DNA of 64,000 nt from NCBI GenBank assembly GCA_036936605.1, contig JAUPFV010000004.1:135541473-135605472 (forward strand), written 5' to 3'. Source of the stretch: Limnanthes douglasii subsp. nivea. Taxonomy: Eukaryota > Streptophyta > Magnoliopsida > Brassicales > Limnanthaceae. The notes beneath the pieces are model-generated. The model searched no databases. It was not told the origin of the DNA and worked only from the letters and a program-made list of their open reading frames with translations. This document shows positions 1 to 11,247 of this stretch, piece by piece (the first letter of the stretch is position 1; each line of letters opens with the position of its first letter). The position numbers were made by a program, and so were the translations under genes.

Positions 1-140
1 CACATTTAATATAAGCACACACCTCATTTCTCTCACAACCCCTTATAAAAATAATTAAGATCCACCAGCTATAGTTTTTTCCCCTTTTTACCCTTAACAA
101 AATTTCACCATCACCAAATTGAAAACCATAGTGGGAGCTA
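1..140 (+). repeat. 3' end of a Tat-family LTR with degenerate PBS
   Basis: The stretch ending in TCACCA at 111-116, followed by AAATTGAAAACCATAGTGGG, matches the LTR/PBS junction of the young Tat element at 38931-38960 (CACACCA, then a PBS containing CCACAGTGGG) with several substitutions. The LTR begins left of the window. A gag remnant of the same family follows at once on the same strand, which supports the reading. The boundary comes only from alignment with the other copy. Confidence 0.55.
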
Positions 141-147
141 GAATTAC

Positions 148-1408
148 ATGAATAACTTTATTCAAAATATTACCTATAATACAAAGTTCAGAAATCCTAG
201 GGATATGGTTCTCATTAATGATGACGTGTTGCCTCAGGAAAATGAAACAATAAGAGAAGAAAATGAGCATGCTACGGTGTCTCATACCAATCACAATACT
301 GAAGAAATACCGTTCATGCAAGAGGATCGTAAGGAAGTTGAGGGCTGGAATTAAATCTTTAAGGGCCCAAAGGCAGGCTAAAGTATCGTTGAAATAAAAT
401 TTCGATGCGGGAGGAGAAATTTACAGATGAGCCTCCTAAATATAACAAACAAGGGGAAAATGATCAGTCCCCAGAAGTTCAAACTAATCCTAAAAAGACA
501 CATCAGGCCAAACAAGTAAAGTGTACATCAGAATATTCTGATAGTTCCACTATTGCTTCTGACTCGGATGGGTCTTCCTCATCTAGTAGCGAGCAGGGCC
601 GTCAGTAAGAGAAAATATGGTTAACTAAAAAACATTCGAGGAAAAAGGATAGGAAATCTGCTCAGGATGTTTGATACCGTCTTCAATCATAGCCATAATT
701 GGAGACAATCACTCCTATCCTCAAAAATACTCGCCAGACATCTGGCCATGAGGTTTGATAGTTACAAGATGGAGAAGTATGATGAGAGTAAATACCCTGA
801 TAATTATCTAGAGAAATTCAATAATTTTAGGATGAATTTTGATGATGATGGCAAACGTTTATACCTAGCATTCTCACACATTTTCAAATGAAGTGCCTTA
901 AAGTGGTATAATAGTTCCATAGGGATCAATAAAGAACTTTGATATGTTCTGGATGATATTTTGGAGACAGTTTGTGGGGAGTAAATAGCTTAAAGGGAAT
1001 GGTGATACTATCATCCATTGTTTACAAGAACCAAACACATTTTTAAAGGATTACATCAGTCGTTTTGTGAATATGAAGAACGTGTTAACTGATTGTTTTG
1101 AGAAAATGGCAATTTCTTCACTAAGGCAAGGTTTAATTTGGGGCCAATTAATTGATTCAAAAACTCGAGAAAAAACAGTGACATGGGGTAGGCTGTTAAA
1201 TCAGGTCGGAAAACACATTACAGTGGCACAGACTAAAACGTCTATAGTACCACGCCAAAATAAGTCTGCTCTAACAGCACTAGTCCCACAAGCTAGTACT
1301 CAATCTCATGCCACATTTAATTATAGATCTAAAGATTCAGGACAAGGGTCACATCAGCCAAGACATAATCTAAAGATCCAAGAGATGATCTTCAAGTCGC
1401 ACTTATAA
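148..1408 (+). pseudogene. Decayed Tat-lineage Ty3 gag
   Basis: This is a gag (capsid) remnant of a Ty3 Tat element, broken by stops and frameshifts. The open pieces are 405-608, a charged and Ser-rich leader ending in a Ser run, 667-891 and 1067-1408. They align collinearly with the gag of the element at 38436-48962: NWRQS.LSSKIL, KMEKYD.S..PDN.LE, then FEKMAISSLRQGL and TWGRLLNQVGK. Homology stops near 1400, before the zinc-binding segment, so the gag is truncated as well as mutated. It is not expected to make protein. The LTR end at 1-116 and this piece are remains of one insertion. Confidence 0.85.
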
Positions 1409-1620
1409 AAAGTGAGACAGAGAAGAAAAAATTGGCACATTATATGACTGCTCTCAAAGTGCAGTTTTGTGAGGAAAAGAGACTTGTTGTTACTGCTGTT
1501 GAGAATGGTTGTGCAAAAGACATGCTAGCATCTATCACAAATGTCGAAGACCAGCGATCTATTAACCTTCTTCGTGAGATTCATGCTTTATTTACCAAAG
1601 CTAAACTTTCCAGCTTTTGA
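1369..1620 (+). other. Unidentified open stretch between two gag remnants
   Basis: A frame of about 83 codons is open from just after a stop at 1366-1368 to the TGA after 1617. It encodes a Lys/Glu-rich, probably helical peptide (SETEKKKLAHYMTALK, then LLREIHALFTKAKLSSF). It overlaps the end of the plus-strand gag remnant in another frame and runs into the start of the minus-strand gag remnant. I do not recognise the family. It could be unknown element sequence, a captured host exon or chance. Confidence 0.25.
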
Positions 1621-3155
1621 GAGCAAATTACGTACTTCATTTTTCAATGCAATACAATCAGCGGTATCATGTACGATGTCGTTGTGATACATGCAAAACC
1701 TGTTGTTTTGCTCCTTCTTATACCTATTAATCAGGGCAGGCTTTCTGAAATTTACATACTCTCTAGTTTTGTCAAAAAAATTAGCAACAATCTCACTCAA
1801 ATCGGCATAATGCTCAAGCCTTATCCATTGATTGGCCCTTACCTTATGAAATTGGTATCCTGATCCTTGATTTGAATATCTTCCAATTTGAGGCGGTAAG
1901 TTGTTATTCCTCGGACATGCCTGTTGGGCAGAATTCGATTATTGCCTCTGATTATTTGGCACCTGCCCAGAATTGTTTTGACCAATTGTAAATACTCCTC
2001 GAACTTTGGCGACTCTTCCACCTTGATTTGGTCCTCCACTTGAGCCATCAATGCTCCAGAAGTTAGAGCTCTTTGTTTTTTTGTTTCAATTGTCAGATCT
2101 CATGGTAGCAATCCTTGTCGAAAGGCGGCCATTGCTCCCAACTCCCTCACAGTTATCTAAACTTGATTTGGTTAAAACAAATCGTTTAGTGTAATCTTTT
2201 AAATTTTCTGCCACTGCTTGTATACATTGAATTATTGTAACCCCGTTTGCTCGCATTTAATTGCTCTCCATAAATTATCCTATAAAATCAGTGTAAAAAT
2301 ATTTAAAATTTGAAATTTACCCACTCAGAATCTGTTTTGCCACTTCAAAGTTATTCCCTTAAAATTTTGAGAGAAGACCCGACACACCATCTTGTCATCA
2401 TCCTCGAAGTTCGTCATGTAATTTTTGAATTGTTCGATATGATCAGCTAGATCTTGCATCTCATTGAATTTCTCGACCTTTGAAATATCAAAGTGTTTCG
2501 GGAGAGTAATAGATCTTATCTCAGTTGTCAATGGAGAATTTATCCAATCAAAACCCTGAACATATTGATTGTCATCTCACGTTTCCACCACATTATAAAA
2601 ATTTCGATCATCCACAACCTTATATTAGTTCGATGTATTTACTTCACACTAGTTTGCTTCCCTCAAGCATCGAGGAATATTTTCCCTCATAGCTTTTTAT
2701 TATTTTTGAGCTTTTTGAGGTTGATTTTTCTCTTCTTTCGAATATTCTTGATATATTTTGAAATCAGATCCATAGTTTTCTATCTCTTTGTCACTAGATG
2801 TGACATACCTTTGCTTTTTTTGTCATTTTGAGAAGTGTGACACTCTTTAGAAGATTCGAACCGTACTTTTTTGTATTCACCTCTAATCTAGAGAGCAATA
2901 CAAGATCGATCAGATTGTTCACCAGGTTCAATTTTGTCATCCATTTGCCTTACTTGTGATTTCAGTCTATCTGACTTCTCATTCACAACATTTATTTTGT
3001 CAAGAAATTATTCATTCACATTTCTACGTCCAATTAAGTTTGTTGAACGGTAGCAGATTCTTTTTGTCTATCATCAGTCTCTTATAAATCGTTTTTCAAT
3101 GTTTCAACAGCCGATCACACTACTGGATCGTTCTGACTTCTTGGATTCATCGTCA
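1588..3155 (-). pseudogene. Decayed Tat/Ogre-type gag, opposite orientation
   Basis: This is a second, different Tat-type gag read from about 3155 down to 1588. An ATG with MNPRSQNDPVV lies about 85 bp inside the PBS, and a stop follows at once. Further on are the capsid part at 2531-2325 (KVEKF.EMQDLADHIEQFKNYM.NFEDDDKMVCRVF), a central Gln/Asn-rich part, and the zinc-binding piece near 1700 (CMYHNDIVHDTADC), which matches CQYHNDIGHTTDDC of the young element. Many stops and frameshifts are present. Protease and pol are missing because the sequence ends at 1.59 kb against the plus-strand remnant. Confidence 0.82.
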
Positions 3156-3237
3156 AGTTTGAAGTTATTTTCAAAGATTTAAAAGGGAAGACAAAAGAAT
3201 ATTCGAACAAGTAATCTATGCACTAATCATTGATCAG

Positions 3238-3255
3238 TCCCCAGCGGAGTCGCCA
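3238..3255 (-). other. Primer binding site, tRNA-Arg type
   Basis: On the minus strand this reads TGGCGACTCCGCTGGGGA. From memory it is the exact complement of the CCA-tailed 3' end of a plant tRNA-Arg, probably the ACG isoacceptor. It lies directly inside the LTR of the minus-strand Tat element and 5' of its gag. The site is intact although the gag is badly decayed. Confidence 0.75.
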
Positions 3256-3590
3256 ATTTAGTGAGTTAAAAACTGGATTCACTAAGTAATATTGAGAGAA
3301 GTAAATAATATATATATATATAGAAATAGATTATAGAGAGGTAAAGTCAAATAGCAAGAATAATTTACCACAAAAGTCAGAGAGCTTTATAAGATCATCC
3401 TTGGCCCTTATATAGAGGCACCAAGACTTAACTTAATCTGAAACAGTTACAAAAATGGTTTAATTACACCTTAGTCTTTGACTAAAACATAAAACTCTAA
3501 TTATCTCCTTTGATTATACAATATATTTCATAATAAGTTTTATTCCTTCACATTTCATTCCTCGAAGTTATATTTCATTATCAATTCTTA
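3256..3590 (-). repeat. Partial LTR of the minus-strand Tat element
   Basis: This AT-rich sequence runs from the PBS to the copia fragment. On the minus strand it contains GCCTCTATATAAGG (TATA box about 3407-3416), placed as expected for an LTR promoter. The far LTR end is not visible because copia RT sequence starts near 3590, so the LTR is probably truncated. The upper boundary is approximate. Confidence 0.55.
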
Positions 3591-4553
3591 TGTTTACTTG
3601 TTGTTGTATATGGATGATATGCTTATTGGTGCTTGTAGTATGTCACACATTGTGCAGATAAAGAACCAGTTAGTGCAGAGTTTGAGATGAAGGATCTGGG
3701 TAGAGAAAATAAGATTCTCGGTATAGAGATTATTAGGAACAAAAGTGTATGATCATTACACTTGTCTCAACAAAGCTATATTGAGACAGTGTTACAACAA
3801 TTCAACATGTTTGATGCTAAGGCAGTTAGCATCCTATTTGCTAGTCATTTCAAGTTGTCTGTAGTAGGAGCGGCCAAAGATGATGTTGAATTGGAACAAA
3901 TGTCGAAGGTTCCATATGCAAGTGCAGTTGGCAGTATCATGTATGCTATGGTATGTACACGTTCTGATATTTTAAATGCGGTTAGTGTAGTTAGCAGGTA
4001 CATGGGATGTCCTGAGCAAGAATATTGGCAGTCAGTGAAATGAATACTTTGGTATACTAAGAATACTACGACCATTGACTTAACTTTTAACAAGACCAAT
4101 ATTAGTGGATCGTTGAATCATGTTACAGGATCAGTGGTTGGTTTTGTTGATTCTGATTTTGCAGGTGCTATAGATAAAATGAGATCTCTCACAGGATATG
4201 TATTTACTCTCTCTGGGAGTGCGATCAGTTGGAGATCACAATTACAAGATTCTGTAGCTTTGTCTACAACAGAGGCAGAGTACATGACGGTAACAGAAGC
4301 AGTTAAAGAGGCAATATGGTTGCAAGGTTTTGTGTCATATTTTATCTTGGATAAGACTACTACAAAAATGTTTTATGATAGTCAAAGCGTCATACACCTT
4401 ACAGGGAACCATATGTACCAAGAGCGTACAAAACACATAGGTGTCAGGTGTGATTTTGTTCATGATATAATATCAAAGGGAATTGTTGATGTGAAGAAAG
4501 TGTCTACACACGATAATCCAGCAGATATAATGACCAAGGCAGTATCAGTTTGA
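3590..4553 (+). pseudogene. Ty1/copia reverse transcriptase tail and RNase H
   Basis: This is the 3' third of a copia polyprotein. It starts at the RT active-site motif LLLYMDDMLI (about 3600-3626). After a frameshift near 3680 come KDLG..N.ILGIEI, LSQQSYIETVLQQFNM and YASAVGSIMYAMVCTRSDI. The RNase H part follows from 4113 (GFVDSDFAGAIDKMRSLTGY, SWRSQLQDSVALSTTEAEYM, DSQSVIHLTGN). The stop at 4553 after NPADIMTKAVSV is close to the usual copia end. Internal stops near 3750 and at 4041 make it dead. Gag, protease, integrase and most of RT are absent, so the copy is 5'-truncated at its junction with the LTR at 3590. Confidence 0.9.
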
Positions 4554-4691
4554 AAGTTTAGGTAGGGCCTCAACTGGATTGGTGTTCGCAGTATACATTG
4601 AATGCTTTAGAGGCATTTGGTGAGTTAGAAAAAAGAGAAGTTTCTTGATTGATAGTGAAGAAATGATATTCTCCTCAAGCGGAAGATTTTT

Positions 4692-5100
4692 TGTGAATGA
4701 GTCGAATAATGCTTTGAAAATATACTTTGTTCGATAATATAGTTTTGTGTATGTGATAGTGTCATTGTGCCTTGACAGTGTACCGTGATCGGCGGTACAA
4801 TTTTGTATCATTGGCGGTGAAGCTAAAATGGGTAATGTCATATTTGGTCTGGTGTACATGATCCCATTAGGACAATTATCTAGTAAGTCTATTTATTCCA
4901 TATAAATAGATTAGTAGGGTTACACAAAAACACAATATGAAATCTGTAACCCTTTTCTATCGTAGTGAAACACTTTTCTTTAACGGCGCCCGTAAACGTA
5001 GACAATTGCCGAATCACGTTAAATCCTGTGTTTTTTTTCGGTCTATCTTTTATTTGTGTTTTGTGCTTAAACCATTTGTGATAAATTGCATTTCTAACAC
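4692..5100 (+). repeat. Probable 3' LTR of the copia fragment
   Basis: Purine-rich CAAGCGGAAG (about 4676-4685) precedes a TG at 4692, and the segment ends ATTTCTAACA at 5100, a common copia LTR end. A TATA-like CCATATAAATAG lies at about 4898-4909. The interval directly follows the copia RNase H stop and a 3' leader. No second LTR is in the window, so the exact ends are inferred. Confidence 0.5.
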
Positions 5101-5899
5101 TTATGATAAGTATGGTAGCATGAATTATTTTATATAGGAAAGAAGGGAATGGAAAGTTGTGTTCGGTTTTGATAGTTCTAGATATTTAATTGGTATATAC
5201 ATGCTTATGAGTATTATAAGCTATAACTTATAACAACTCTTTCTATGCCACGTATACTAGATTCTCAGGGTCTATGTTTTTAAGAGTAGTTATTGTTGTC
5301 CCTCCTATGCATGCGTATTGAGATCATAATTAGTCAGAGATTCTCACTGGGTCTGTTAAGAACTGGTAATATAGCGGTTTATTTTTATCTTATGGAAACT
5401 CTAGATATTATATAGAACCCAAAAGAGGTGAAATATCGGTTTCAGTAGATAACTCCTGTTTTAGAACATCTCAAAGTTGTGTATGCGAATGCGTGAAATA
5501 TGCTATCATAATGATTTTAGAATTGTTAAGAAAAAAAAGAAGGAAAAACTACTTCCGTGAAAGAGTAGTTAAAAAAAAAAAATCAAAACTACTCTTGGAA
5601 AATCTTTAATTTTAATACTTTTATTTTTAATTAAAACAATTACTCCATAAAATTATAAAATTGTCATATTTTTTCCAAAAATAATAATTTGCCTAAGGTT
5701 AGGTAAAACTTGATTGAACTTTAAGCTATATTTTGGTATAAAAAGGTATAATATATATGCGTTTAAATGATTAGAACTAGATGAGAGTGACCAGTTTCCG
5801 AAGGGATGATTCTTCTAAAATACACATGTAAGATTACAGGAATTATAAAACAACTAGAAAGAGTAGGTTAAAGATAACATTGGGCTAGATTGGCCAAGA
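5101..5899. other. AT-rich spacer, no gene seen
   Basis: There is no coding similarity on either strand. The stretch has short A-rich runs (about 5528-5580) and a nearby repeat of ACTAC-containing words (AACTACTTCC, AAACTACTC). It separates the copia 3' LTR from the 3' part of the LINE remnant. Confidence 0.5.
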
Positions 5900-8800
5900 A
5901 ACTTTGGTGTCATAGAAATGATAACGGAGATCACAGATAACATGGTGTGCGATTCCAAATCTTAAGGAATGCCTATGGACGCAGTCCGGAGGGAGTTAAG
6001 TCCCCAGCTGATAAACTTATCACGCGAAGCAAGTTTATTGTAGATAGTCATCCAAGTGATGAAGGAATGCCTATGGATGTTGTATGTGTTCTAGACGAGA
6101 GATTCCCATGCAACCTTGTTTTTTGTGGATCGAAGAGCTTCGAAGGTACTGCTAATAGTAAAATGAGGGCGAAAGTGATTTGTGAGCCACATAAAAGTGT
6201 CATCAGACTCGGCAACAGAAGGTAGAGTCTCAATAGCATTTTTAATTTTAGTGATGGGGGCATACCTATTGTCCATTCAAATGAAGGTTCGTGTCGCGCA
6301 AAAAAATACGCACTCAAGTCAAATTACTGATGTTGTGGTAAAACGATTTACAAGAGATGTTCGGAAGAGCCATAGGTTGTACCAGATTGATGTGGCAGTA
6401 CCGCTTCCAATGGTAAACTTGTAGAGCCCTGCGACTTGTCATTGGATCTTGAGGATCTCTCTCCAACTCCAGCTGGAAGAGGAGGTTAGAGGGAGAGTAC
6501 ATATGATTTTGTTCTTTATCTTTTCATCTAGGATCTATTTATCCTAGATGGAGCTCTAGTTTTAAGTGAGAATGGACCAGAGTGGTTTGAAGGTAGCTGC
6601 CTGATTCCAAATCTTAAGATTTGGAATCCTAAGGCCACCCTCATCTGCAGGGACAATGAGTTTATCCTAGGTAATCTTAGCCTCATCATCTTCATCTCCA
6701 ATCCAAACTAGAGGAATCTGCAGAATAATTGGGAGAGTTCCTTGAGAATTCTCACCTGGAGGATAAAAATCAAGGACTAGTAGTCCCGACTTATGAAGAG
6801 TACTGATTAGCTCAGTTGAAGTCTTCCAGCATAAGATAGATACGTGGAGGTCTAAGAGTTGATGCGGTTTGTAATTTTGATAAGCATGGGTCTAGAATCG
6901 TTGTAAGAGAGTTTGGAGGTGATAAGAAGAACTCCAAGATATCTTACATGGAACGCGGCCTCATTAAAGTCGAGGGTGCTCAAGATTAAAGTCTTCATAA
7001 TGCCCGAGTTCCAGAGTGAAAGATTTGACTTTTATTTAAGGTTAAGTTAGAGGCCCGAGAGGAGAAACAAACTCATTGAGGCCCTCCTTAATCAGATTGA
7101 TCGAGGAGATATTTACGCGAAAAAAGATCATAAGGTCATCCAGAAAGCAGAGATTGATAATCTTGAGCTTGTGGAATTTCCAATGGAAAACAAAATAAGG
7201 ATCCTAAATTTGTTTTCTAAGAATGCTCGATAGTACCTGCAGGTCAATAGCAAAAATATACGGGAATAAATAATCTATTTGGTGGAGTTTCTTCATACTC
7301 GATAAGTTAATAGTGGGCGTATAATTAATACAAACAAAGTAATAGGGTGTGGTGATACATTAGATGATCCAATTGATCATCTTAGCAGGGAAGTCCATAA
7401 ACATAGAGGACGTTCAGGATCAATCTCCAACGGACATTGTAGAAGGGCTTCATAAGGTCAATTTCGAAGACACATATGGGGCCCTTGCGATTGGTGTTGT
7501 AGCCAAGCATATGGTCCTGGGTGAGGGGGTGTTATAAGAGATAGAATGACCATGAACAAAAGTCGACTATGAGGGGTCTATAAGGGAGGGCAGGGAGGTT
7601 TTAATTCTATTGGCTAGTATTTTTGAGCTGATTTTATAAATAACATTGCGATAGGAAATTGGTCTAAAGTTCAAGGGGTAACATGAAGAATCAACTTTTA
7701 GAGTGAGCGTGATAAGGGTTTTGTTCTAGTCTGGGTTCATTTTTCCTTTGCGGAAAAAATACTTGACTCCCAAGCAGATGTTTGGCCCAACAGTGGGCCA
7801 ACACGCTTTCAAAAAACTAGCACTAAAGCCATCCAGACTCGAGGTTTTATCACTATCAATATCAAATAAGGCTATCTTAATTTCATCGTCCAAAATAGGT
7901 TTAATCATGTTAGACTTATCTGAAGGTGAAATCGAGGAATTGATGGGGCCATAACCCTATCAAGGCCATGGTAATTACAAGGGCTATGGGTGCCTACGAG
8001 GTCTTCGAAATGCTTAAGAAAGGCAGATAAGATCAATCTGGGGTTGGAGCTAGAGGATCTGTCACGGTTGGAAATCGAGAGGATTTTCTTACGAGCCCGC
8101 CGGGTTCTAATGTTATTATGAAAAGATTTAGAGTTCTTGTCCCGAAGCTTGAACCATGTTTTCCTAGATTTCTGCTTGAAGAAGAACTCCAAGGAAAGAC
8201 TAAATTAAATATACGATATGGAAGTTTCACGCTCCAGCGGATTTAAGGAGTTATCTAAAGGGATAGAGGTAGAATTAATTGGGTATGAGGAAGGGAGATC
8301 TGGGTGTCCTCAACCATTTGTCTTATGTTTCTAAATTCAAGCTTATTGAGGGTACGGGTTAGTCGTGCAATCTTAATAATAATAGATTTTATGGGATCTT
8401 TAACACTAGGGGGCTTCAGTTGGCACATAAAAGGATTTTAAATTGAGGATGGAAGCGCCACATATTAAAACATTGAAAAGGCTTAGGTCTCTGAATGAAA
8501 GGGGAGGTAAGATGAACGATGATAGGGATGTGATCTGAGGTACGAGAATGTCAAAATGAGGGAAGAAATTTCAGAAAAGCGTTATCCCATAGGGTGTTAA
8601 CTAGGGACCTATCAATCCTAGAAGAGATATGGTTGTTAAATTGGCGGTTGGACCAGAAGTATTGGAACCTAGTAGATTAAGGTATTCAATACCATTAGTG
8701 CGACAAGAGTCATTAAAAATCGCAAAAGAGTCGTTCCAACAATTTTGGAGTTATAGCGCTCTATGGGGTCACGAATAGCATATAAATCACCCACCACAAT

Positions 8801-8990
8801 CCAAGGCGTTGAGGAATTAGATTGGGCGATATTTGTAATATCCCACGAACACATTACTGGAAACTCTAGTAACAATTGCAACGTATCTGCTTGTGTTAAG
8901 GATGTCAAATTTTTTGTGTTATTCATTTCTACCAATGTCATTTTTATAGTATTACTATCCATTTTTATAGTATTTTTACCAATGTCATGT
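5900..8990 (-). pseudogene. Decayed L1-type LINE (ORF2 remnant)
   Basis: Read on the minus strand, this is a heavily mutated plant L1 ORF2. Near 8840-8760 is the endonuclease motif PWIVVGDLYAI. At 8192-7905 is the endonuclease-RT linker (KTWFKLRDKNSKSFHN). At 7908-7726 is the RT start (DKTSSLDGFSASFLKACWP), then VFEIDLM near 7470, an RT core motif FLDDL in place of F/YADD near 7140, KEGL near 7090, IPNLKIWNQ near 6610, and a C-terminal piece near 6110 (RSTKNKVAWESLV). Frames shift many times. ORF1 and the start of the endonuclease are missing. No TSD could be assigned, and the ends are approximate. Confidence 0.8.
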
Positions 8991-9049
8991 TTTTTCTAAG
9001 GTATATAGGAAGATCCTGCCATTATTATTGTATGAAAATATTTAACAAT

Positions 9050-9535
9050 TAGTATGCATGTAGCAATGTCTATATAACATATCTAGCAATCTTACACTAA
9101 TGTATCTAGCAATATCGTTATATCTTATCTAGCAATGTTACATTGTTGTATCTATCAATGTCCTTATAACATATCTAGCAATATCTTTATAACATGTCTA
9201 ACAATGTTATGCGGCTGTATCTATCAACCTCGTTACAATGTATCTAGCATTGTTTTGATGTTGCATCTAGCAATGTCGTTATAATGTATCTAGCAATCTT
9301 GTGATGCTGTATCTATCAAAATCGTTATACTGTATCTAGTAATATTCAGACGTTGTATCTAACAATGTCGTTATAATGTATCTAGTAACGTTATGCTCTG
9401 TATCTATAAATTTTGTTATAAGGTACCTAGCAATGTTTTGATGTTGTATCTATAAATATCGTTATAAGGTATCTAGCAATGATATGTTGTTGTATCTATT
9501 AATGTCACATGTGGCTTATCTAGCAATGTCAAGCG
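9050..9535 (+). repeat. 23-bp tandem array (TATCTAGCAATGT units)
   Basis: About 21 units begin TATCTAGCAATG or a variant (TATCTATCAATG, TATCTAACAATG, TATCTATAAAT) at a spacing of 22-24 bp, from about 9055 to 9530. Alternate units resemble each other more (one followed by TT.TGATGTTG, the next by TCGTTATAATG), so a 46-bp dimer is the higher-order period. An inverted copy (ACATTGCTAGATA) follows at about 9582. The unit has no coding sense. Confidence 0.9.
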
Positions 9536-9819
9536 TTCGTAAATCTTAATGATATACTTATATCGGACCAACTATATTACAACATTGCTAGATAGGTTTA
9601 TTGGGAGACGAGTACATTAAATGAGATTGAAATGACTGTTAACTACATCCATCAGTAATTAAAAATAGATGTTTTTTATCCTATTGGTTAACTTGTTAGT
9701 TAAAAAGACAAAAAATAGATGTGTTGAATCATTACATGCATTAATTAGACGCGTACAATTAAATGTTTGCAATTAATTGTATTTGCTAGATTGGACGTAA
9801 CATTGGGCATTGCATTTCG

Positions 9820-9829
9820 CTATAAGTAG
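9820..9829 (+). promoter_or_regulatory. TATA-like element before the acidic-protein gene
   Basis: CTATAAGTAG lies about 85 bp upstream of the ATG at 9913, a usual plant distance for a TATA box plus short leader. The leader holds a direct repeat of CACTACTTTG(T/C)AAGAAC at about 9867-9901. Confidence 0.45.
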
Positions 9830-9912
9830 GGGATGGGAGTTTAGGCTATTCATCTCACACTACTTTGTAAGAACTTATCTAACACTACTTTGCAAGAACA
9901 CCACTTTTGAAA

Positions 9913-10335
9913 ATGACCTCTTCTTCCCCAGTCACAAACAAGGTACTCGTCGGATGACGACTGGTCTTCCAACTACTATCTAGACAACAAGGCATATAAG
10001 TGTACAACTACTTCTGAGTACTCATCAGACGAGGAGGATGACTGCTCAGTTTGGTCGTCCGACTACAAAGAAAACTACGCTTCATGGGAATCATGGTCAC
10101 TCGATGACGGCTACGATTCTTACCCTGAACAACTTCCAAAACGGAAGCGACGACGGGATAGTCGGGAGTCTGCAAACGGAGACGACAATGATGAAGATGA
10201 AGTCGACGATACGAAGAAGAAGAAGAAGAAGAAGAAGAAGAAGAAGAAGAAGCTGAAGGGTCTGATGACGAGGAGGATGAGAGGGATTCTGATTAGGTTT
10301 ATGGCAGTTTATGCAGCATCATTTTCTTTTTAGTA
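9913..10335 (+). pseudogene. Acidic Ser/Tyr/Trp-rich protein with NLS, frameshifted
   Basis: The ATG at 9913 opens MTSSSPVTNK. One base later, in the next frame, a longer reading continues (YSSDDDWSSNYY, then SEYSSDEEDDCSVWSSDY), followed by a basic stretch PKRKRRRDSR that looks like a nuclear localisation signal and by NGDDNDEDEVDD. A GAA/AAG microsatellite follows. In the frame downstream of it the reading is poly-Glu and then AEGSDDEEDERDSD with a TAG at about 10296-10298, which is probably the natural end. So two single-base shifts (near 9943 and at the microsatellite edge) appear to break a small acidic, probably nuclear protein. The family is not recognised. It is convergent with the transposase gene, the position occupied by mudrB in MuDR, but I see no proven similarity to mudrB. 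Confidence 0.5.
10213..10251 (+). repeat. (GAA)13 microsatellite
   Basis: Thirteen uninterrupted GAA units lie inside the acidic-protein reading frame. The reading frame changes across the run, so slippage there may have altered the C-terminus from poly-Glu to poly-Lys. Confidence 0.9.
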
Positions 10336-11247
10336 CGTTTTTTGATGTTTTGATGTTGGATACAAACAAAACCAACCCTCTGAGTCGTTCGATTTTTTGG
10401 GAGGGTTGTTGTATGGGGAAGTTGTACTACCATGAATGATGTTCAAATCTTATTATGATGTTTACTTTTTCTTGTTTTGTGTTATCTATATTAGTTTACA
10501 TGTTGTTCCAATTTTAACAGTTTAACTAAAGATTAGAGAGTAAGTCGTTTAATGAAGCAGTTGTAAAAGAAGTTAAAACTCACAATCGCAATGTTAGCAC
10601 CCAAATTAACTAGTATATCACAATGTAAGGCATATATGACAGTTGTTGTATAATGTTTCCCCAAATATAACAGTAGGCTATCTAGGAATGTCAATTAGTT
10701 TAGCTACCTGTGTAAATGTATCCAACAATGAGGTATAAAGCATGTCTTGCATTGTGACTATTCTTTAATCTCACATATGAGTGTATCAAATCCAAATAAG
10801 GTGTATCTCTACCAATTTGATATTAACCTTTAAGTCGCAGGGATAATTTGGTGTATCTAGAAATGTTAGATTATGATACCCAATGTACGTCATGTTAGTG
10901 GAATGTTCATGTCTGGAAAATGTTGTATCTAGCAAATTCATATACACGTATCTAGCAATGTCATTGTAGACTTAAAATCGCAGAGCTATTACACTGTATC
11001 TAGCAATGTGGCGTCATCAATTTAATTTCAGTGCAACTACAAATGATATAACAAGTATCTAGCAATGTTATCATAGCCTATCTAGCAATGTCAAACACTG
11101 GTAAAGAATAGAATTAACAAGTCAAGCAGACGTTGTACAAAGTAATGTTAACAGTTTTAAAACATACAAATCAAAAGATAAGAAGTGCTTATCCAATGAT
11201 ATAAAAAATAACAAAAAAACGAAGTTAAGTCTAGAGGTTTTTTATAT
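10336..11247. other. MULE internal spacer with scattered array motifs
   Basis: The region between the convergent acidic-protein and transposase genes has no ORF of note. TATCTAGCAATG-type motifs recur at about 10680, 10925, 10952, 10998, 11056 and 11080, and AATCGCAATG appears near 10583. The motifs are dispersed rather than tandem here. Confidence 0.6.

Noticed and set aside
6603..6628. Perfect 26-bp palindrome in the LINE remnant
   Set aside because: It lies in the coding text of a conserved LINE motif (IPNLKIWNQ), so the symmetry is explained by codons and is probably chance.
8860..9000. Left terminal inverted repeat of the MULE
   Set aside because: I looked for the partner of GGGAAATGACATCC and found only a weak direct-orientation GGATGTCA word near 8909; it is not convincing.
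9050..9535. Regularly spaced 23-bp units looked like a CRISPR array
   Set aside because: There are no unique spacers; the whole unit is repeated, the context is a plant transposon, and the genome is eukaryotic.
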